A stretch of DNA of 64,000 bases from Topomyia yanbarensis (Eukaryota; Arthropoda; Insecta; Diptera; Culicidae), in assembly GCF_030247195.1 (NCBI RefSeq), contig NC_080671.1, forward strand, positions 206,768,397-206,832,396, in the 5' to 3' direction. Made by a program: the position numbers and the translations under genes. This document shows, one piece after another, positions 31,381 to 43,192 of the stretch (positions are counted from its first letter, which is position 1; every line of letters starts with the position of its first letter). A model generated the notes under the pieces. That model ran no database searches. It was not told where the DNA came from and saw only the letters and a list, made by a program, of their open reading frames with translations.

Positions 31381-31536
31381 TTTAATAAATTGCGAGAATG
31401 AGTGGTGAACTAAAGTTGTAATGAGTTCTGGAGATTTTTAAATTAATAAATAAAGAAATTGAAGAAATGAAATGTAACAGTTAAATTAAAATGTAAATAT
31501 GGTAAGCATTCTGAGGGATAGGAAGGTAGGTGTAAT
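31381..31536 (+). repeat. Direct-repeat copy A
   Basis: Same orientation and sequence family as 22310-22473 (AAATTGCGAGAATGAGTGG through GGTAAGCATTCTGAGGGATA). Similarity stops at 31536. Confidence 0.65.
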
Positions 31537-32929
31537 GCCAGTGTGGCTAGTGGGAGTGATTTGGTAGGAGATGCCGGATGGGGAGGATCGCAGCTTCTGT
31601 AGGATGGGGAGTGACAGGAAAGGGGGAGAAGGGGCCAGGGAAGAACAGGGGACTTCAGAAGGGTCTGACGACCGAAGTAGTGCAGACGCGTTGAAAGTGC
31701 AAAGGTGGCTGCAAGTGGCTGTAACGACAGCTAAGCAAAAAGGGGCAGAAGGTAAAGTCGTCAGACGAGGTGAGAAAACACCGGAAAAATGGCCATTTGG
31801 TTTGGTACCACCTCACCCGGTTCCAGGTCCCGTCAAGCGCCATCGGGGTGAACGCCATTAATACGGGAACATCTCAGTGTGGAAAAACCTTCACTGACCA
31901 CCTGGCAAGGGTTAATTATCAAAGATTTATTCACCGGATTGCCAGGTTTCGCCAAGTGTCAGTTTCTTACTCATACCCGTCAAGCTCACTGAGCTCCCGA
32001 TCAACCGTAGCACCGCGGAACCGTCATATAGAAGCCGAGCAGCGGAACGATCTTGATCCCTCTCCATCCGCCACTACCACCATCGATGACCACGTGCACG
32101 TGAATGAAGCTACTCTAGTACTAGACTGATAGTTAATAGGCCAGGAATAAACTACAATAAAAGGTAACCTTTGTTTTCGCTTTGTTACATTTGTACACTT
32201 AAAGCCATATAAAGAATCCCTAAAGATTTCCCACACTACGGAACGACCCTGAGTTCGCGGTTCGTGCAGCCCTCTTAGAGAGTACTCACAATATACAATA
32301 TAGCCTAGACAGCAAACGCAGTGCACTTGTCGTGAGGGACGCGGCAAGGTACCTCTGTTCGAGAATTACTAAAGTTAATTTTCATAAAACATCATAAATT
32401 TATATCGTGTGAGAACTAAATTCCGATAAGGATATTCATTACAATGCATTAGAAGGGTGTCAATTACGATTACAGTATTGTGCATCATATCGAAAAAGAA
32501 ACATAAAAAATCGTTACAAAACCGCATTGCGAAAAATGATAGCTTTCTAATAGCATGACATTTGTGCACTGGTGCTATATAATAGCATTGGTACCGCGAA
32601 AACGGGCTATCAATGTCTGCACAGTAACAGCAGAATATTTCGCCTTTTCTGGTATAATACTTGCATTATATCAGAATATATGTTTTTTTTTACAATGGAG
32701 AAGACCTTTACGTCCTAGCCCAGTACACGTGCTATTGGTAGGTGTCCAAGCTACCACACGGGGTGTACTGGGGGCGTGTCGGGCTCGAATGGTGACGCTG
32801 CCATTAATACCGACTAAACTCCATTGGGCTCCGCCATCATTCCTCCCAGGAACTACCTCTCGGTATTACTTCTGGGGGGATGGCTGTACTAAATGTACTC
32901 ATTCACTCTCACTCACGCGTTCATACATC
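31537..32929. other. Less AT-rich block, possibly a solo LTR or gene debris
   Basis: 31540-32370 is relatively GC-rich and starts TGTAATGCCAGTGTGGC right where the flanking repeat A stops, so it may be an insertion such as an LTR. I found no matching terminal repeat, primer site or protein motif; frames at 31571-32129 lack recognisable domains. 32700-32900 leads into the tandem repeat. Confidence 0.3.
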
Positions 32930-33290
32930 CTGTATGAGGCTTACTTGGGTGCTCTCTCAATCGCACTTTGATTCACTCTCAAACACTCCCACATGAGGCT
33001 GACTTTTGTGCTCACCTTTTTCGTTCCTTGCGAGGCTGACTTGTGTGCTTACCTTACTCATTCCTTGCTATGCTTACTTGTGTGCTCGCCTCACCCATAC
33101 CGTGTGAGGCTGACTTGGGTGCTCACCCTATCACCTGGTTCACTCTCGATCGTGCCACTCTATTATACATCTGTCACTCCCCCTGGCATCCCATGTGGGA
33201 CATTTTTCTTAGGCCCCACTTCTGGCATACCATGCGAGGCTGACTTGTGTGCTCACCTTTTTCATTCCTTGCTAGGCTTACTCAGAATAT
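32930..33290 (+). repeat. Degenerate tandem repeat of GAGGCTGACTTGTGTGCTCA units
   Basis: A phrase like TGAGGCTGACTTGGGTGCTC starts near 32934, 32992, 33029, 33066, 33104, 33233 and 33271. Typical spacing is 35-60 bp, with one 130-bp interruption. Frames through it give repeated EADL-type peptides, but no start or domain supports a gene. Confidence 0.65.
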
Positions 33291-33461
33291 ATGGTTTAGC
33301 GGCTCCATAAGACTACCCTGTATGTAGGGAAGAGGAGGGGGAGGGGGTTGCTTCTAAAATCTTCCGGTCATCACATCACATGATTTGGTATTCTTAGTAT
33401 GTATAACAAACATAAAGATGTGACACAAGGTGCTAATAGATAGACTTTTTACATAATTTTA

Positions 33462-34153
33462 AAGGTGAAGTAGATGATCAGTTCTGGAAAAAAATGTATT
33501 ATTCAAATGAATATATATTTAGTTAAGATTCCGATTAAGGTCGAACTGGTTTCATTTGAAAGATTATTCACTGGACTTATACTTGTCTTTCAATTTAGTC
33601 GATACAAGCCTTTTTTCTCGGCAAGAAATGAAGAATAAATAATAAAATGTACATAAAATTAAAATTATAATGTTCAAATTGACTGTACTTTTTTGAAACA
33701 GTTCGGAATGATCACTTGTAGTTAATGGCACTTGAAAATTAGTGTGCTTTCCGAAAATGAATGTGTCTCCCCCTTTCTGCCCCCTATGAAAAAAGGTGAT
33801 TTTCCATTAAATGTCTGAAGTAAAGTCGCGTGGTAGTGATTGATTATCCAAAGTTCGTAATATAATTTATAAAATTCTCTCAGCATTATCAACAATTGAA
33901 AAAATGTGTATTCTGCTAAAAATTCACCACGCTAAATTTTTTGAAAATGAATTTTCAGTGTTAGTGCACTTTATATTCGTAAATGTTGAATTTTCGAACC
34001 CCCCAGGGTGCCAAAATTGTGAAGCAAAAGTATAATAAAAAACTAACATCACATATGAATTCAGCGCCATAAAATTACGCCAATGTGAAGTTTTCATCAA
34101 ATTCGTACTACTCTTGAAGTTTCGTCCGACTTTTATATGGAAGGTGATCACTG
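33462..34153 (+). repeat. Dispersed repeat C, left copy
   Basis: Matches 44337-44890 in direct orientation (TTAGTTAAGATTCCGATTA, then TTTAGTCGATACAAGCCTT, then TATGGAAGGTGATCACTGTG). It carries about 130 bp (near 33700-33840) that the right copy lacks. Confidence 0.7.
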
Positions 34154-34905
34154 TGCAGCTTGGCGTAACATAAATTACCGAGATAAAAACTGAAAACTAA
34201 GAACGAATTTGAGACGTACTTGTGGAGTAGGGATAATAAAAACAACAATTTGCAATATACTTGTAGGAAAGTATATTATTTAGACTTTTTTTCTGCGAGA
34301 CATTGTTTATGAATGGCCCGCCAACAAACAATATTTACAATATAATAACGAATATTACGTAACATCGAAGACAGAGCAGTGGGATTGGGCTAAGTTCTCT
34401 CTGGGTCGTGCATATCCACACACTGAAAAAAATCCAAACGTTAATTCTATTCGCTTCAAACCGCTTAAAATTCATATGAAGAAGAAATGCTATTGTAATC
34501 ACGCGCACACATACCTTCTATGTGGCAACTGTATAAACTATGTATGCACACACATAAGTTTATGTGCCTAATAGTTATAAAATGTGAATGTAAGATTAAT
34601 ATTTCTTGTAAATACACACATAAGTTTTATGTACCAGCAAATAGTGTCTATATGCCTCCGTTAATTGCAAAAATCTATGTGTAAAATCAATAGGCATAAC
34701 GTTTACTTTTTTTTGAGTGAAGGTAATTGTGATGTTACCACCAGAGGAGGTTCTGGACCACACAACTGATGTCCAAGTGACTGTCATAATTATATCGGGA
34801 TATGCCAGCATGCTGGCCGTAGTGTTCAAGCGGATATTTGTTCAAATGGCAAAACAAGTATTTTAAACTTGTTTGTTCGAACCTGGGTATCTGTTCTCTG
34901 TGACT
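34154..34905. other. Unassigned; possible MITE at 34421-34719
   Basis: CACTGAAAAAAAT at 34421 and TTTTTTTTGAGTG ending at 34719 could be inverted termini of a 299-bp element, with AACGTTAAT/ATAACGTTTAC inside. No target duplication seen. CTGTTCTCTGTG at 34891-34902 is an isolated terminus of the family found at 38494 and 44891. Confidence 0.4.
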
Positions 34906-34956
34906 TAATTGAGCGACCGAAAATAAAAGTCGCAAGGATAACCCGTTTCAAACATA

Positions 34957-35286
34957 TTAGAATATAAAAATCGCAAATAAACTTCAAGCATAAAAATCAG
35001 ACAGAAATCCTTCAGCATAAGAATCGCTTAGAAAGTTTTCACCCGTAAAACTCGGCAAGAATGAACCTCCAGTATAAAAATCGTTTAAAAATAAATAAAT
35101 CGTAAATAGGAGCATCCGTATATCTTGATGTTCAAGGTTAAAAGTCAGCTATCAAAAACTACTTGGTAAGAATCGGAAATTTTTTCCGGTTTTTTGCTGA
35201 AGGTTTTTTTATTCGACTCTTACAAAGTAATGTCCCAGTCCGATTTTTATCCGATCCGATTAATATTCGATTTTTATATTCTAATA
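34957..35286. mobile_element. 330-bp inverted-repeat insertion in the left arm only
   Basis: ATTAGAATATAAAAATCG (34957) pairs with CGATTTTTATATTCTAAT (ending 35286). AAAAATCG units recur inside. The right arm continues straight past this point, so it is a later insertion. Confidence 0.65.
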
Positions 35287-36129
35287 CAGTAATGTTTCGA
35301 TTATATCACGCTTATACATCCATATATGTATGCATGTATCTATTTATATACATATGTATTAGGGTGGGGCATTGTTATATGGAAAAACGTAATCATAGTC
35401 ACATCAACCGAGCACAGCACTTTTTTGGTTCCTTTTGGGGTCCCAAACAACTGTGCAAAATTTGGGGTCGATTGGTGTCGACCCGGCGTAGCGCATTGCG
35501 TTTGAAATTTGTATGGAGATTAGTATGGGAAAACCTACATTTTTGCATTTTTAATTTTACAGACTACAATTCTTCCTTCAGTATGCAAACAAATAGATAG
35601 AAGTGTAGTCCAGGATATGCTGAACAACTTTGCCGAAGGATGTATGGTGTTAGAATATCTCTAAGCCAAGTTATAGCTGTTCAAAGTTCGATACATCGAA
35701 TTAAATGTCAAAAATCATTTTTATTGCCAACACTGCCGGTGTACCATGGTATTTCATATAGCATTCCAAAATAACATTATATATTTTAGTTTTACCACAT
35801 TGGTATGTTTGGATGAATTATTCAAGAGCCTCAGCTCAATTTCATGAGCGTAGGTAGTGGAGCAATAGGGCGTAGTGAGGGGTGAGGGGGGATGGGGGGG
35901 ACTTTAATATGTAGAAATTCGTACTGAAATGTTGTCGAGGTGGAATGTTCAAATGAATTATTTCAAAACAATTACACAATGTCCTACGCATAATAGTAAC
36001 GATGAAATAAAACATACTGTATCCCTTTACCTTGACTTTTATCAATAGAAGTTACGTTACAGACTGAATCAACTGATGTCGAGTTGATATGTCAGAGAAT
36101 TGCATTGATTATATTTCAGTTTAATAGGC

Positions 36130-36286
36130 ACTATGATTTGATGAGAGGCTCATTTCGACGCTGTTCGATCACCTGAAGCAAAAATTGTTGTAGGGATCTG
36201 GTGGATTTCATTTTGAAATCCAGAAATTAGCTTCACGCTTCGTGATCGAACAGCATAGAAATGAGCATGCTATCAAATCATAATGT
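36130..36286. mobile_element. Small hairpin element in the foldback centre
   Basis: TATGATTTGATGAGAGGCTC and GCTGTTCGATCAC pair with GTGATCGAACAGC and GAGCATGCTATCAAATCATA. Inner GGATTTCATTTTGAAATCC is also self-complementary. No ORF. Confidence 0.6.
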
Positions 36287-36293
36287 GTATTAA

Positions 36294-37190
36294 CAGTTAT
36301 GTGTCCAACAAAAAACACCTTTAACAGGCCAACGAGGGTACCCGGATACCCACAAATTGAAATGCTCATAACTATGGCATCCTTTAACCGATTTGGACAC
36401 TTTTAGATGTTTTGGATTCAGGAACTCGTCTGCTTTTTGATTTTGTACAATAGAACCGGAATAATGGATCTGGTTTTCGGTAATCCGGATTTTCCGGAGT
36501 AATGTTCCAGTACTAGGATATGATTTGTAAATTTTAATAATGTCCTAGCAATATGAGTATCAAAACTCTTCAAATTGTCTCGGAGGTCTGTTTTTTATTG
36601 TTACGGGGCCCTATGGCAATTTGAAAAATGGAATTGGAATGGAATGGCCACTCACGGCCTCACAGGAACCTGCTCCGGAATGTCCGTTCCGGGGTCAAAT
36701 CACCAAATGGTTCCAAAACTACGAGATGCAGCCTACTGATACAATTCCATGAATTTTGATGCCCATATTGCTAGTATTCCATTGAAGTTCGCAAATAGTA
36801 CCCCCGCACTGGAACCTGCTTCCGGAAACCCGGATTCCCGGGAACCGAATGGAGTAACCCGATTCATTTTTACCAAGTCCAAAAGTGGATGAGTTCTTGA
36901 ATCCAAAACGGCCAAAAGTATCAAAATCGGTTGGATATTACCTTAGTTATGAGCATTTTAGTTTTGTGGGTACCCGGGTACCCACGTCGGCCTGTTACGT
37001 AGTAAAAAAAATCAGGAGCCCCTCCTCACTCCCACCCTTACTATATCAACAATATTATTAACCCAAAAGCTTGACTTAGTGAAGTTCTAAGATGTCACAA
37101 AATTTCAATTTCCAGCTATGGATAAAACATAGGAATTTAATTAATTGAAACTTAAAAAGGTACCCGGGTACCGCGTCGGACACACAACGG
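36294..37190. mobile_element. 897-bp TTAA-flanked element, copy 1
   Basis: TTAA lies at 36290-36293 and 37191-37194. The terminal repeats are CAGTTATGTGTCC and its partner GGACACACAACGG. Subterminal palindromes GGGTACCCGGATACCC (36334), GGGTACCCGGGTACCC (36966) and GGTACCCGGGTACC (37159). No transposase. TTAA target plus CC/GG ends suggests a piggyBac- or Kolobok-type non-autonomous element. Confidence 0.82.
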
Positions 37191-38137
37191 TTAAACCGAA
37201 ATATAATCCTCTGACATATCAACGCGACATCAGTTGATTCAGTCTGTAACGTAACTTCTATTGATAAAAGTCAAGGTAAAGGGATACACTATGTTTTATT
37301 TCATCGTTACTATTATGCGTAGGATATTGTGTAATTGTTTTGAAATAATTCATTTGAACATTCCACCTCGACAACATTTCAGTACGAATTTCTACATATT
37401 AAAGTCCCCCCCATCCCCCTCACCCCTCACTACGCCCTACTGCTCCACTACCTACGCTCATGAAATTGAGCTAAGGCTTTTGAATAATTCATCCAAACAT
37501 ACCAATGTGGTAAAACTAAAATATATAATGTTATTTTGGAATGCTATATGAATTACCATGGTACACCGGCAGTGTTGGCAATAAAAATGATTTTTGACAT
37601 TTAATTCGATGTATCGAACTTTGAACAGCTATAACTTGGCTTAGAGATATTCTAACACCATACATCCTTCGGCAAAGTTGTTCAGCATATCCTGGACTAC
37701 ACTTCTATCTATTTGTTTGCATACTAAAGAAAGAATTGTAGTCTGTAAAATTAAAAATGCAAAAATGTAGGTTTTCCCATACTAATCTCCATACAAATTT
37801 CAAACGCAATGCGCTACGCCGGGTCAACACCAATCGACCCCAAATTTTGCACAGTTGTTTGGGACCCCAAAAGGAACCAAAAAAGTGCTGTGCTGAAAAA
37901 ACGATCATTTTGCCCCACCCTAATATGTATATGTATGTAACTATGTATGCACTTGTAAGTCAGTATGTATATATTTAAATGAATATCTATACAAGTACTT
38001 ATATATTGTTCTATACATATATACATCCATCCTCATATATATATAACTAGGCGTGATATAATCGAAACATTATATTTGAAACGGGTTTTAAGAAGCATGT
38101 TCTATACTTATGACTTTTATTTTCGGTCGCTCAATTA

Positions 38138-38493
38138 TAATATATTAAAATTTTATTTTTTTTCTAATTATTAAACAAAACAATCCTATATTAACCTGTG
38201 ACCTGGTATATTAACACTAGAACAGGAATAATAAGGCAAATTAGTAGTCGACAACATTACGAGTGAGCAGCATGATGAGAGCACGGAAATATTTATTATC
38301 TTCCAATGTAATATACCCATATTTCAGTAAAAGGTACTGAACAGATGCGAAAAAAAATTAAAAAATATTTTCAATGGATTTCAGAATCCAAATACAGCGA
38401 AGACCCGTTTTTATCCAGCCCCTTAGGTGTATATTTGGTTGACAAAATGGGGGAAATGACAAAACATATTTATTTTCTTTTATAAACCGAAGC
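38138..38493. other. AT-rich sequence with no recognised feature
   Basis: Separates the foldback from the next MITE. The last seven bases (CCGAAGC) are that MITE's target duplication. Confidence 0.4.
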
Positions 38494-38909
38494 CACAGAG
38501 AACAGACATCCATGATCGAACAAAAATATTTAAAAAACGTGTGTAAACATTTGAATCAATATACGATCAACACTAGCACCGCCACACCAACCTATCCCAA
38601 CTATGCGTCAAATCCATTCCGGAACCCTTTCGAAATCCTGAATGGATTCAGTATGGAATCTTGCTCAAAGAAAACAACCGATTCCGACTCTATCGGTTGA
38701 TGCATTTGAGCTGGAATTCATGCTGGAAGTCCGAACCGGTTCTGGACTAGTTTGACTGGGTAGAGAAATAGCCGCTGTCAATTCAGTCGAACTCAGCCAC
38801 AAAAAACATGACGACAGTAGCGCACCTGGTTTGGATATACCAACTACCTTCGAAACCGTTAGAGATTTTACACAAGTTGAATGCTGAAGATGGACGTCTG
38901 TTCTCTGTG
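38494..38909. mobile_element. 416-bp MITE with CACAGAGAACAGAC ends and 7-bp duplication, copy 1
   Basis: Terminal inverted repeats CACAGAGAACAGACATCCAT and its partner ending GTCTGTTCTCTGTG. CCGAAGC occurs on both sides (38487-38493, 38910-38916). The interior contains a hairpin with the core CAACCGATTCCGACTCTATC at 38675. The second copy (44891-45308) is inverted. Confidence 0.88.
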
Positions 38910-39061
38910 CCGAAGCTGTTCAAATATTCAACATTAGTCCGTATAGATAGCCTCTTAACCCTGGCTGGTTGACGAAATCGGTTCGAAAAGCTGACAAAAT
39001 TAGGGGCTGATAAAAACGGATTTTCACTGTAATGATATCCGTATGCAACATTTCTCGACAC

Positions 39062-39217
39062 ACATGTCAAATAGTCCTAAGTGCAAATGAGAGTCTCTGT
39101 TTACTTTCTCTTTCGATTATTACGGCGTCATCTTAAAACTTTTCAATATTGTTTCAGAATATATCGAAAAGTAAACAAAGAGAAACTGCCATTTGCACTC
39201 TGGACCATTTGACATGT
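39062..39217. mobile_element. 156-bp hairpin MITE with ACATGTCAAAT ends
   Basis: ACATGTCAAATAGTCC pairs with the end near 39217. Inner blocks TTTACTTTCTCTTTCG and CGAAAAGTAAACAAAGAG pair and resemble those in the 14957-15211 MITE. Confidence 0.7.
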
Positions 39218-39627
39218 TTGGCTAGAATTTGTCAATGAGGTACAGGTCGGACTCGATTATCCGGGGATTCGATTATCCGTGATTCGATTATCCGGGGAAA
39301 ATAATTCGATTATCCGGGTGTTTTGAAAAAAAATCAAATTTCAACTATTGTCTTATTATAGTGCTAATTCGATCATTGCAGTCAATAGAACGTTTTTTTC
39401 GGGCAATTGGGGGGTATAAGGTTAACCTCCTCTCAAATTTTAACCTACCTCAAAAATAGTTTATATATGAGTTATTCAGTGCAAAGTGATCTAAAAAAAC
39501 AAAACTTGGAATCGACCATCATGGATTAGAACCAGTTTTGAAGAAATTGTTCATTTAGAGATAATATATAATAACCCAAATTGTTGTGTCGTTCAAACAG
39601 CCCCTCAGTCCATGGGAACACTCTTAA

Positions 39628-40496
39628 CCGTTATGTGTCCGACGCGGTACCCGGATACCTTTTTAGGTTACAAATAATGATATTCCGATGTTTTATCCGT
39701 AGCTGGAAATTGAAACTTTGTGACATCTTAGAACTTCACTAAGTCAAGCTTTTGGGGATAATTATGTTTTTGATACAGTAAGAAGGGAGTGAGGAGAGGC
39801 TCCTGAATTTTTTACTATGTCACAGGCCGACGTGGATACCCGGATACCCCCAAAACTGAAATGCCAATAACTAAGGTAATTTTCAACCGATTTTGATACT
39901 TTTGGGTGTTTTGAATTCAAGAACTCATCCACTTTTAGACTTCGTAAAAATAAATCCGGATGTCCGGAAGCATGTTCCAGTGGTTGGAAACTATTTGTGA
40001 ATTTCAATGGAATACTAGCAATGTGGGTATCAAAATTCTTGGCATAGCATCAATAGGCTGTACCTCGTGGTATTGGAACCATTTGGTGATTTCACCCCGA
40101 AACAGACATTCCGGAGCAGGCTCCCGTAAGGCCGTGAATGGCCATTCCATTCCAATTCCATTTTTCAAACTACCATAGGGTCCCGTAACAATAAATAACA
40201 GACTTCCGAGACAATTTGAAGAGTTTTGATACTCATTTTGCTAGGGCATTATTTAAATTTACAAATCATACCCTAGTACTGGAACATTACTCCGGAAAAT
40301 CCTGATTACCAAGAACCAGATTCATTCATTGGCTTCAATGTTACAGAATCCAAAAGTGGACGAGTTCCTGAATCTAAAACATCTAAAAGTGTCAAATTCG
40401 GTTTAAGGAAGCCATAGTTATTAGCATTTTAATTTGTGGGTACCCTGGTACCCTCGTTGGCCTGTTATAGGTGTTTTTTTGTTGGACACAGAACGG
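39628..40496. mobile_element. 869-bp TTAA-flanked element, copy 2
   Basis: TTAA at 39624-39627 and 40497-40500. Ends CCGTTATGTGTCC and GGACACAGAACGG. Inverted copy of 36294-37190, with the same paired GGTACCC-type palindromes near each end (39649, 39838, 40438). Nested inside the pogo-like element. Confidence 0.85.
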
Positions 40497-41515
40497 TTAA
40501 TTTCAACAAATTTTTTAAAAAAATGTTTTTCTTCGGATTATATCTCTGGTACTGTTTGCACTAGAATCAATCAGCGAGATATTTTTTTTAAGGTTTGTTT
40601 AGGGATTCCAAAAAAATGAAAAGTTTTTAATGCCAATATTGCCAAATATGCAACTTTTTAATTTTACACTAAAAGTACATTTTTCTCGTAATACATCGGT
40701 TACTGTAGGCCACATAAAACGTCATTATACCTACATTGCTCGGTCGGTTTCTGGCTATCTCTTGGGATAATGATGACATGCTTCTCAGGATTCTGTTTGG
40801 GATACTTTTCAAGATTCTGATCGAAGTTTTCTTAGCATCCCAATGGAATCTATTTCAGAACTTCGATTCAATATTTATCCGTATTTCTATGGTTTTTTCT
40901 CTAAATTTTGATGCAGGGTTCTAGAGAAAATCTAGAGAGAATCTTTCTCAAGATAGAATTCCGCTGAAGATTATGCTTTATTCCAGATACTGACAGAATC
41001 ATGGTCCTATTATCATTGGAATCCGGTGTAATGTTCTGATGAATATCCTGCTTTGAGTTCCAGTGGACTTTGACACAAACAATATTGCTCTTCTCCCATT
41101 ATCCCCTTCAATAAGTGATTTCTGCTCAGAATTCCAATAGAATCTTTAACCCGTTCGTGCCCTTCTGGTTGATGAACAACCATGTTTCTATATGACTATA
41201 ACTTTTGGTTTACACAACGTCAAGTAAGGCTAATAACTGCGACTAAGATCTTTCATTTGAGCACTAAAAGTTATAAATATTAGCATTAGAACAGAAGTTA
41301 TTACAATTAATCTGATTGGGTTCCGCTGAAGCAGTGCTGCCAGGAATAGTTTCTGTTAATGGCTAAAATGACATTTTGGAGTATTTTCTTAGCCTGGGAA
41401 TATTATTGAAAACTGCTAAAACTTTCTAATTTACTTTTTTCCCTTTTTTATTTCGACTATGTTAGTCACATTTTCTTTTTTACGTTTTAACAACATTCAA
41501 TTAGCTAGAGATTAC

Positions 41516-41970
41516 TGGGTAGGGAAAGTTATGAAACTTAGAGCCATAGTACTCAAGTGAGAGCAAGGATGTGGAAAACTAGAAGTGGCAGGGTCATTAG
41601 AACAGGCTTAATATCGTGCGGGCTTAATTTTTGCCTTCTGATAATGAGGGTCGAGCTTAGGCAGAATAACTACGAATCACTCGAGTTCACTATCATGTGT
41701 CCTTGATAAAGGTAGACGTATCTATCTTTACCGTGACAACCGGCCGGTTGTCACGGTAAAGATAGATACGTCTACCTTTATCAAGGACACATGATAGTGA
41801 ACTCGAGTGATTCGTAGTTATTCTGCCTAAGCTCGACCCTCATTATCAGAAGGCACGATATTAAGCCTGTTCTAATGACCCTGCCACTTCTAGTTTTCCG
41901 ATCTGTTTACTTCACATCCTTGCTCTCACTTGAGTACTATGGCTCTAAGTTTCATAACTTTCCCTACCCA
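41516..41970. mobile_element. 455-bp near-perfect palindromic element
   Basis: The arms mirror about a centre near 41743 (ACAACCGGCCGGTTGT). TGGGTAGGGAAAGTTATGAA at 41516 pairs with the end at 41970. About 145 bp on each side of the centre looks identical; small indels appear further out (near 41580 and 41900). No ORF. Confidence 0.85.
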
Positions 41971-42544
41971 CTTTCTAATTTAGATTGCCCTCAATTACCT
42001 ATTTTATGCAATTGCACTAGATCGGAAGGTAAATATTGAGCAGCTGCAAAAGAAGCACCTATCTTTCTTAAACCAGGTTTTTCGTGTTTCTTGACGCCAA
42101 CAGTTTTAATGCAAAATAATTTTGGGACCCTATACGCGGTAGAAAAAGTTGGTCAAGAAACGGTTAACGAGATTCTGAAAAGAGACCCGGCCGTTACTGG
42201 AGGTGATTTCAATTCTAGGGTAGCTCAAGCAAAGATGGATGATAGGCTTTGTAAAGAGGGCGCAGCAGTACTTCTCGCTGAGGCGCCCGGGAACCTGGTA
42301 GTCCTTCGCTAGTGACAAGTATGAGTGGGCCAGTTTGCGAAGACTACACGCGTATAGTTATTACCTGACAATCCAGTATTGGTCAACTAAATGATGCTAC
42401 AAGGACAAGGACAAGGATCTCTCTGTGGGTGCGAAATACGCACTCTTCTAATTAGAATGACTGTGCTATGTGACACTCCCTGTAAATTAAACTGGAGCTA
42501 AGAAACAGACGACCCCCAGTTTACTTACTGACTTTATTTTTGTG
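41971..42544. other. Interior of the pogo-like element, unassigned
   Basis: A 73-codon frame (42091-42312) has no recognised motif; AVTGGDFNSR faintly recalls an endonuclease GDFN motif, too little to call. Confidence 0.3.
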
Positions 42545-42960
42545 GTATTCGAGTAATCGAATCATTTACCTCGGAAAATCTAAGCCCTGGGTAACCGAGT
42601 TTGACTTGTATTGCAAAAGACACACCTTATTAAAAAGTTTATCTTAGAATTCTTGTACAAATAGCTATAAACATATCGTTAAGTCGTTACCAATATGAAT
42701 AATAAATGAAAACCAACTGAAAATACAAATCACACCCTGAAAGTCTGAAAAATCGATTAGGGCCAAAATAGGTACATTTACATTTACCATAATAGGAAAA
42801 TTTGCCATGGTCATTTTATTTCCAATTTCTCCACGAATGAAGCTTAAATTCATGAAATAACGCAAAAAAAAGTTTGATTCGATTATCCGGGTGATTCGAT
42901 TATCCGGGGTGAGATTTTTTTCAAATCCCCGGATAATCGAGTCCGACCTGTATTGGAAAT

Positions 42961-43132
42961 ACCCAGTTAAACTCATTCCGGAACCGGTTCGGATTTCTGA
43001 ATGGAGTCAGTATGGATTCCAAATCAAATGCAATAACCGATTCCGACTCAGAATCGGTTGTTGCATTTGATTTGGAATCCATACTGACTCCATTCAGGAT
43101 TCCGAATCAAATTCCGAATGGTTTGACCGGGT
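42961..43132. mobile_element. 172-bp hairpin element, ACCCAGTTAAAC ends
   Basis: ACCCAGTTAAACTCATTCCG pairs with the end CGAATGGTTTGACCGGGT. The inner arms are almost perfect, closing on AACCGATTCCGACTCAGAAT at 43035. Non-coding foldback. Confidence 0.85.
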
Positions 43133-43192
43133 AATAGTGCATCAGTCTGCAGTATACTCGATGACAAATTACTTATCATGCCATCTCACCGG

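Larger units (their letters stand above)
34906..38137. mobile_element. 3.2-kb foldback element with nested insertions
   Basis: The outer ends TAATTGAGCGACCGAAAATA (34906) and the complement ending at 38137 are inverted repeats. The arms, 34906-36122 and about 37195-38137, match throughout (for example TGGGGTCGATTGGTGTCGAC at 35463 and CCTCGACAACATTTCAGTAC at 37366). The arm centre holds a hairpin (36130-36286) and a TTAA-flanked element (36294-37190). The left arm alone carries a 330-bp inverted-repeat insertion at 34957-35286. Frames shared by both arms are the arm sequence read in either direction, not genes. Confidence 0.8.
39243..42950. mobile_element. 3.7-kb pogo-like composite element with TA duplication
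   Basis: Inverted termini CAGGTCGGACTCGATTATCC at 39243 and the complement ending CCGACCTG at 42950, with TA outside each. ATTCGATTATCCGGG is repeated three or four times at the left and at least twice at the right. This terminus style is that of pogo/Tigger elements (established family feature). No DDE transposase is recognisable in the interior, which contains a TTAA element (39628-40496) and a palindrome (41516-41970). A decayed extra terminus lies at about 42545-42614. Confidence 0.78.

Noticed and set aside
31571..32129. Overlapping open frames of 96-119 codons in a GC-richer block
   Set aside because: Arginine/lysine-rich and proline-rich stretches without motifs, in conflicting frames on both strands; no start context or domain to support a gene.
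34860..34905. tRNA-like TTCGAACCTGG
   Set aside because: No acceptor, D or anticodon arms can be formed around it; it sits beside a MITE terminus.
35163..37978. Paired frames containing GSFWGPKQLCKIWGRLV on opposite strands
   Set aside because: They are the two arms of the foldback read in opposite directions, with no conserved domain.
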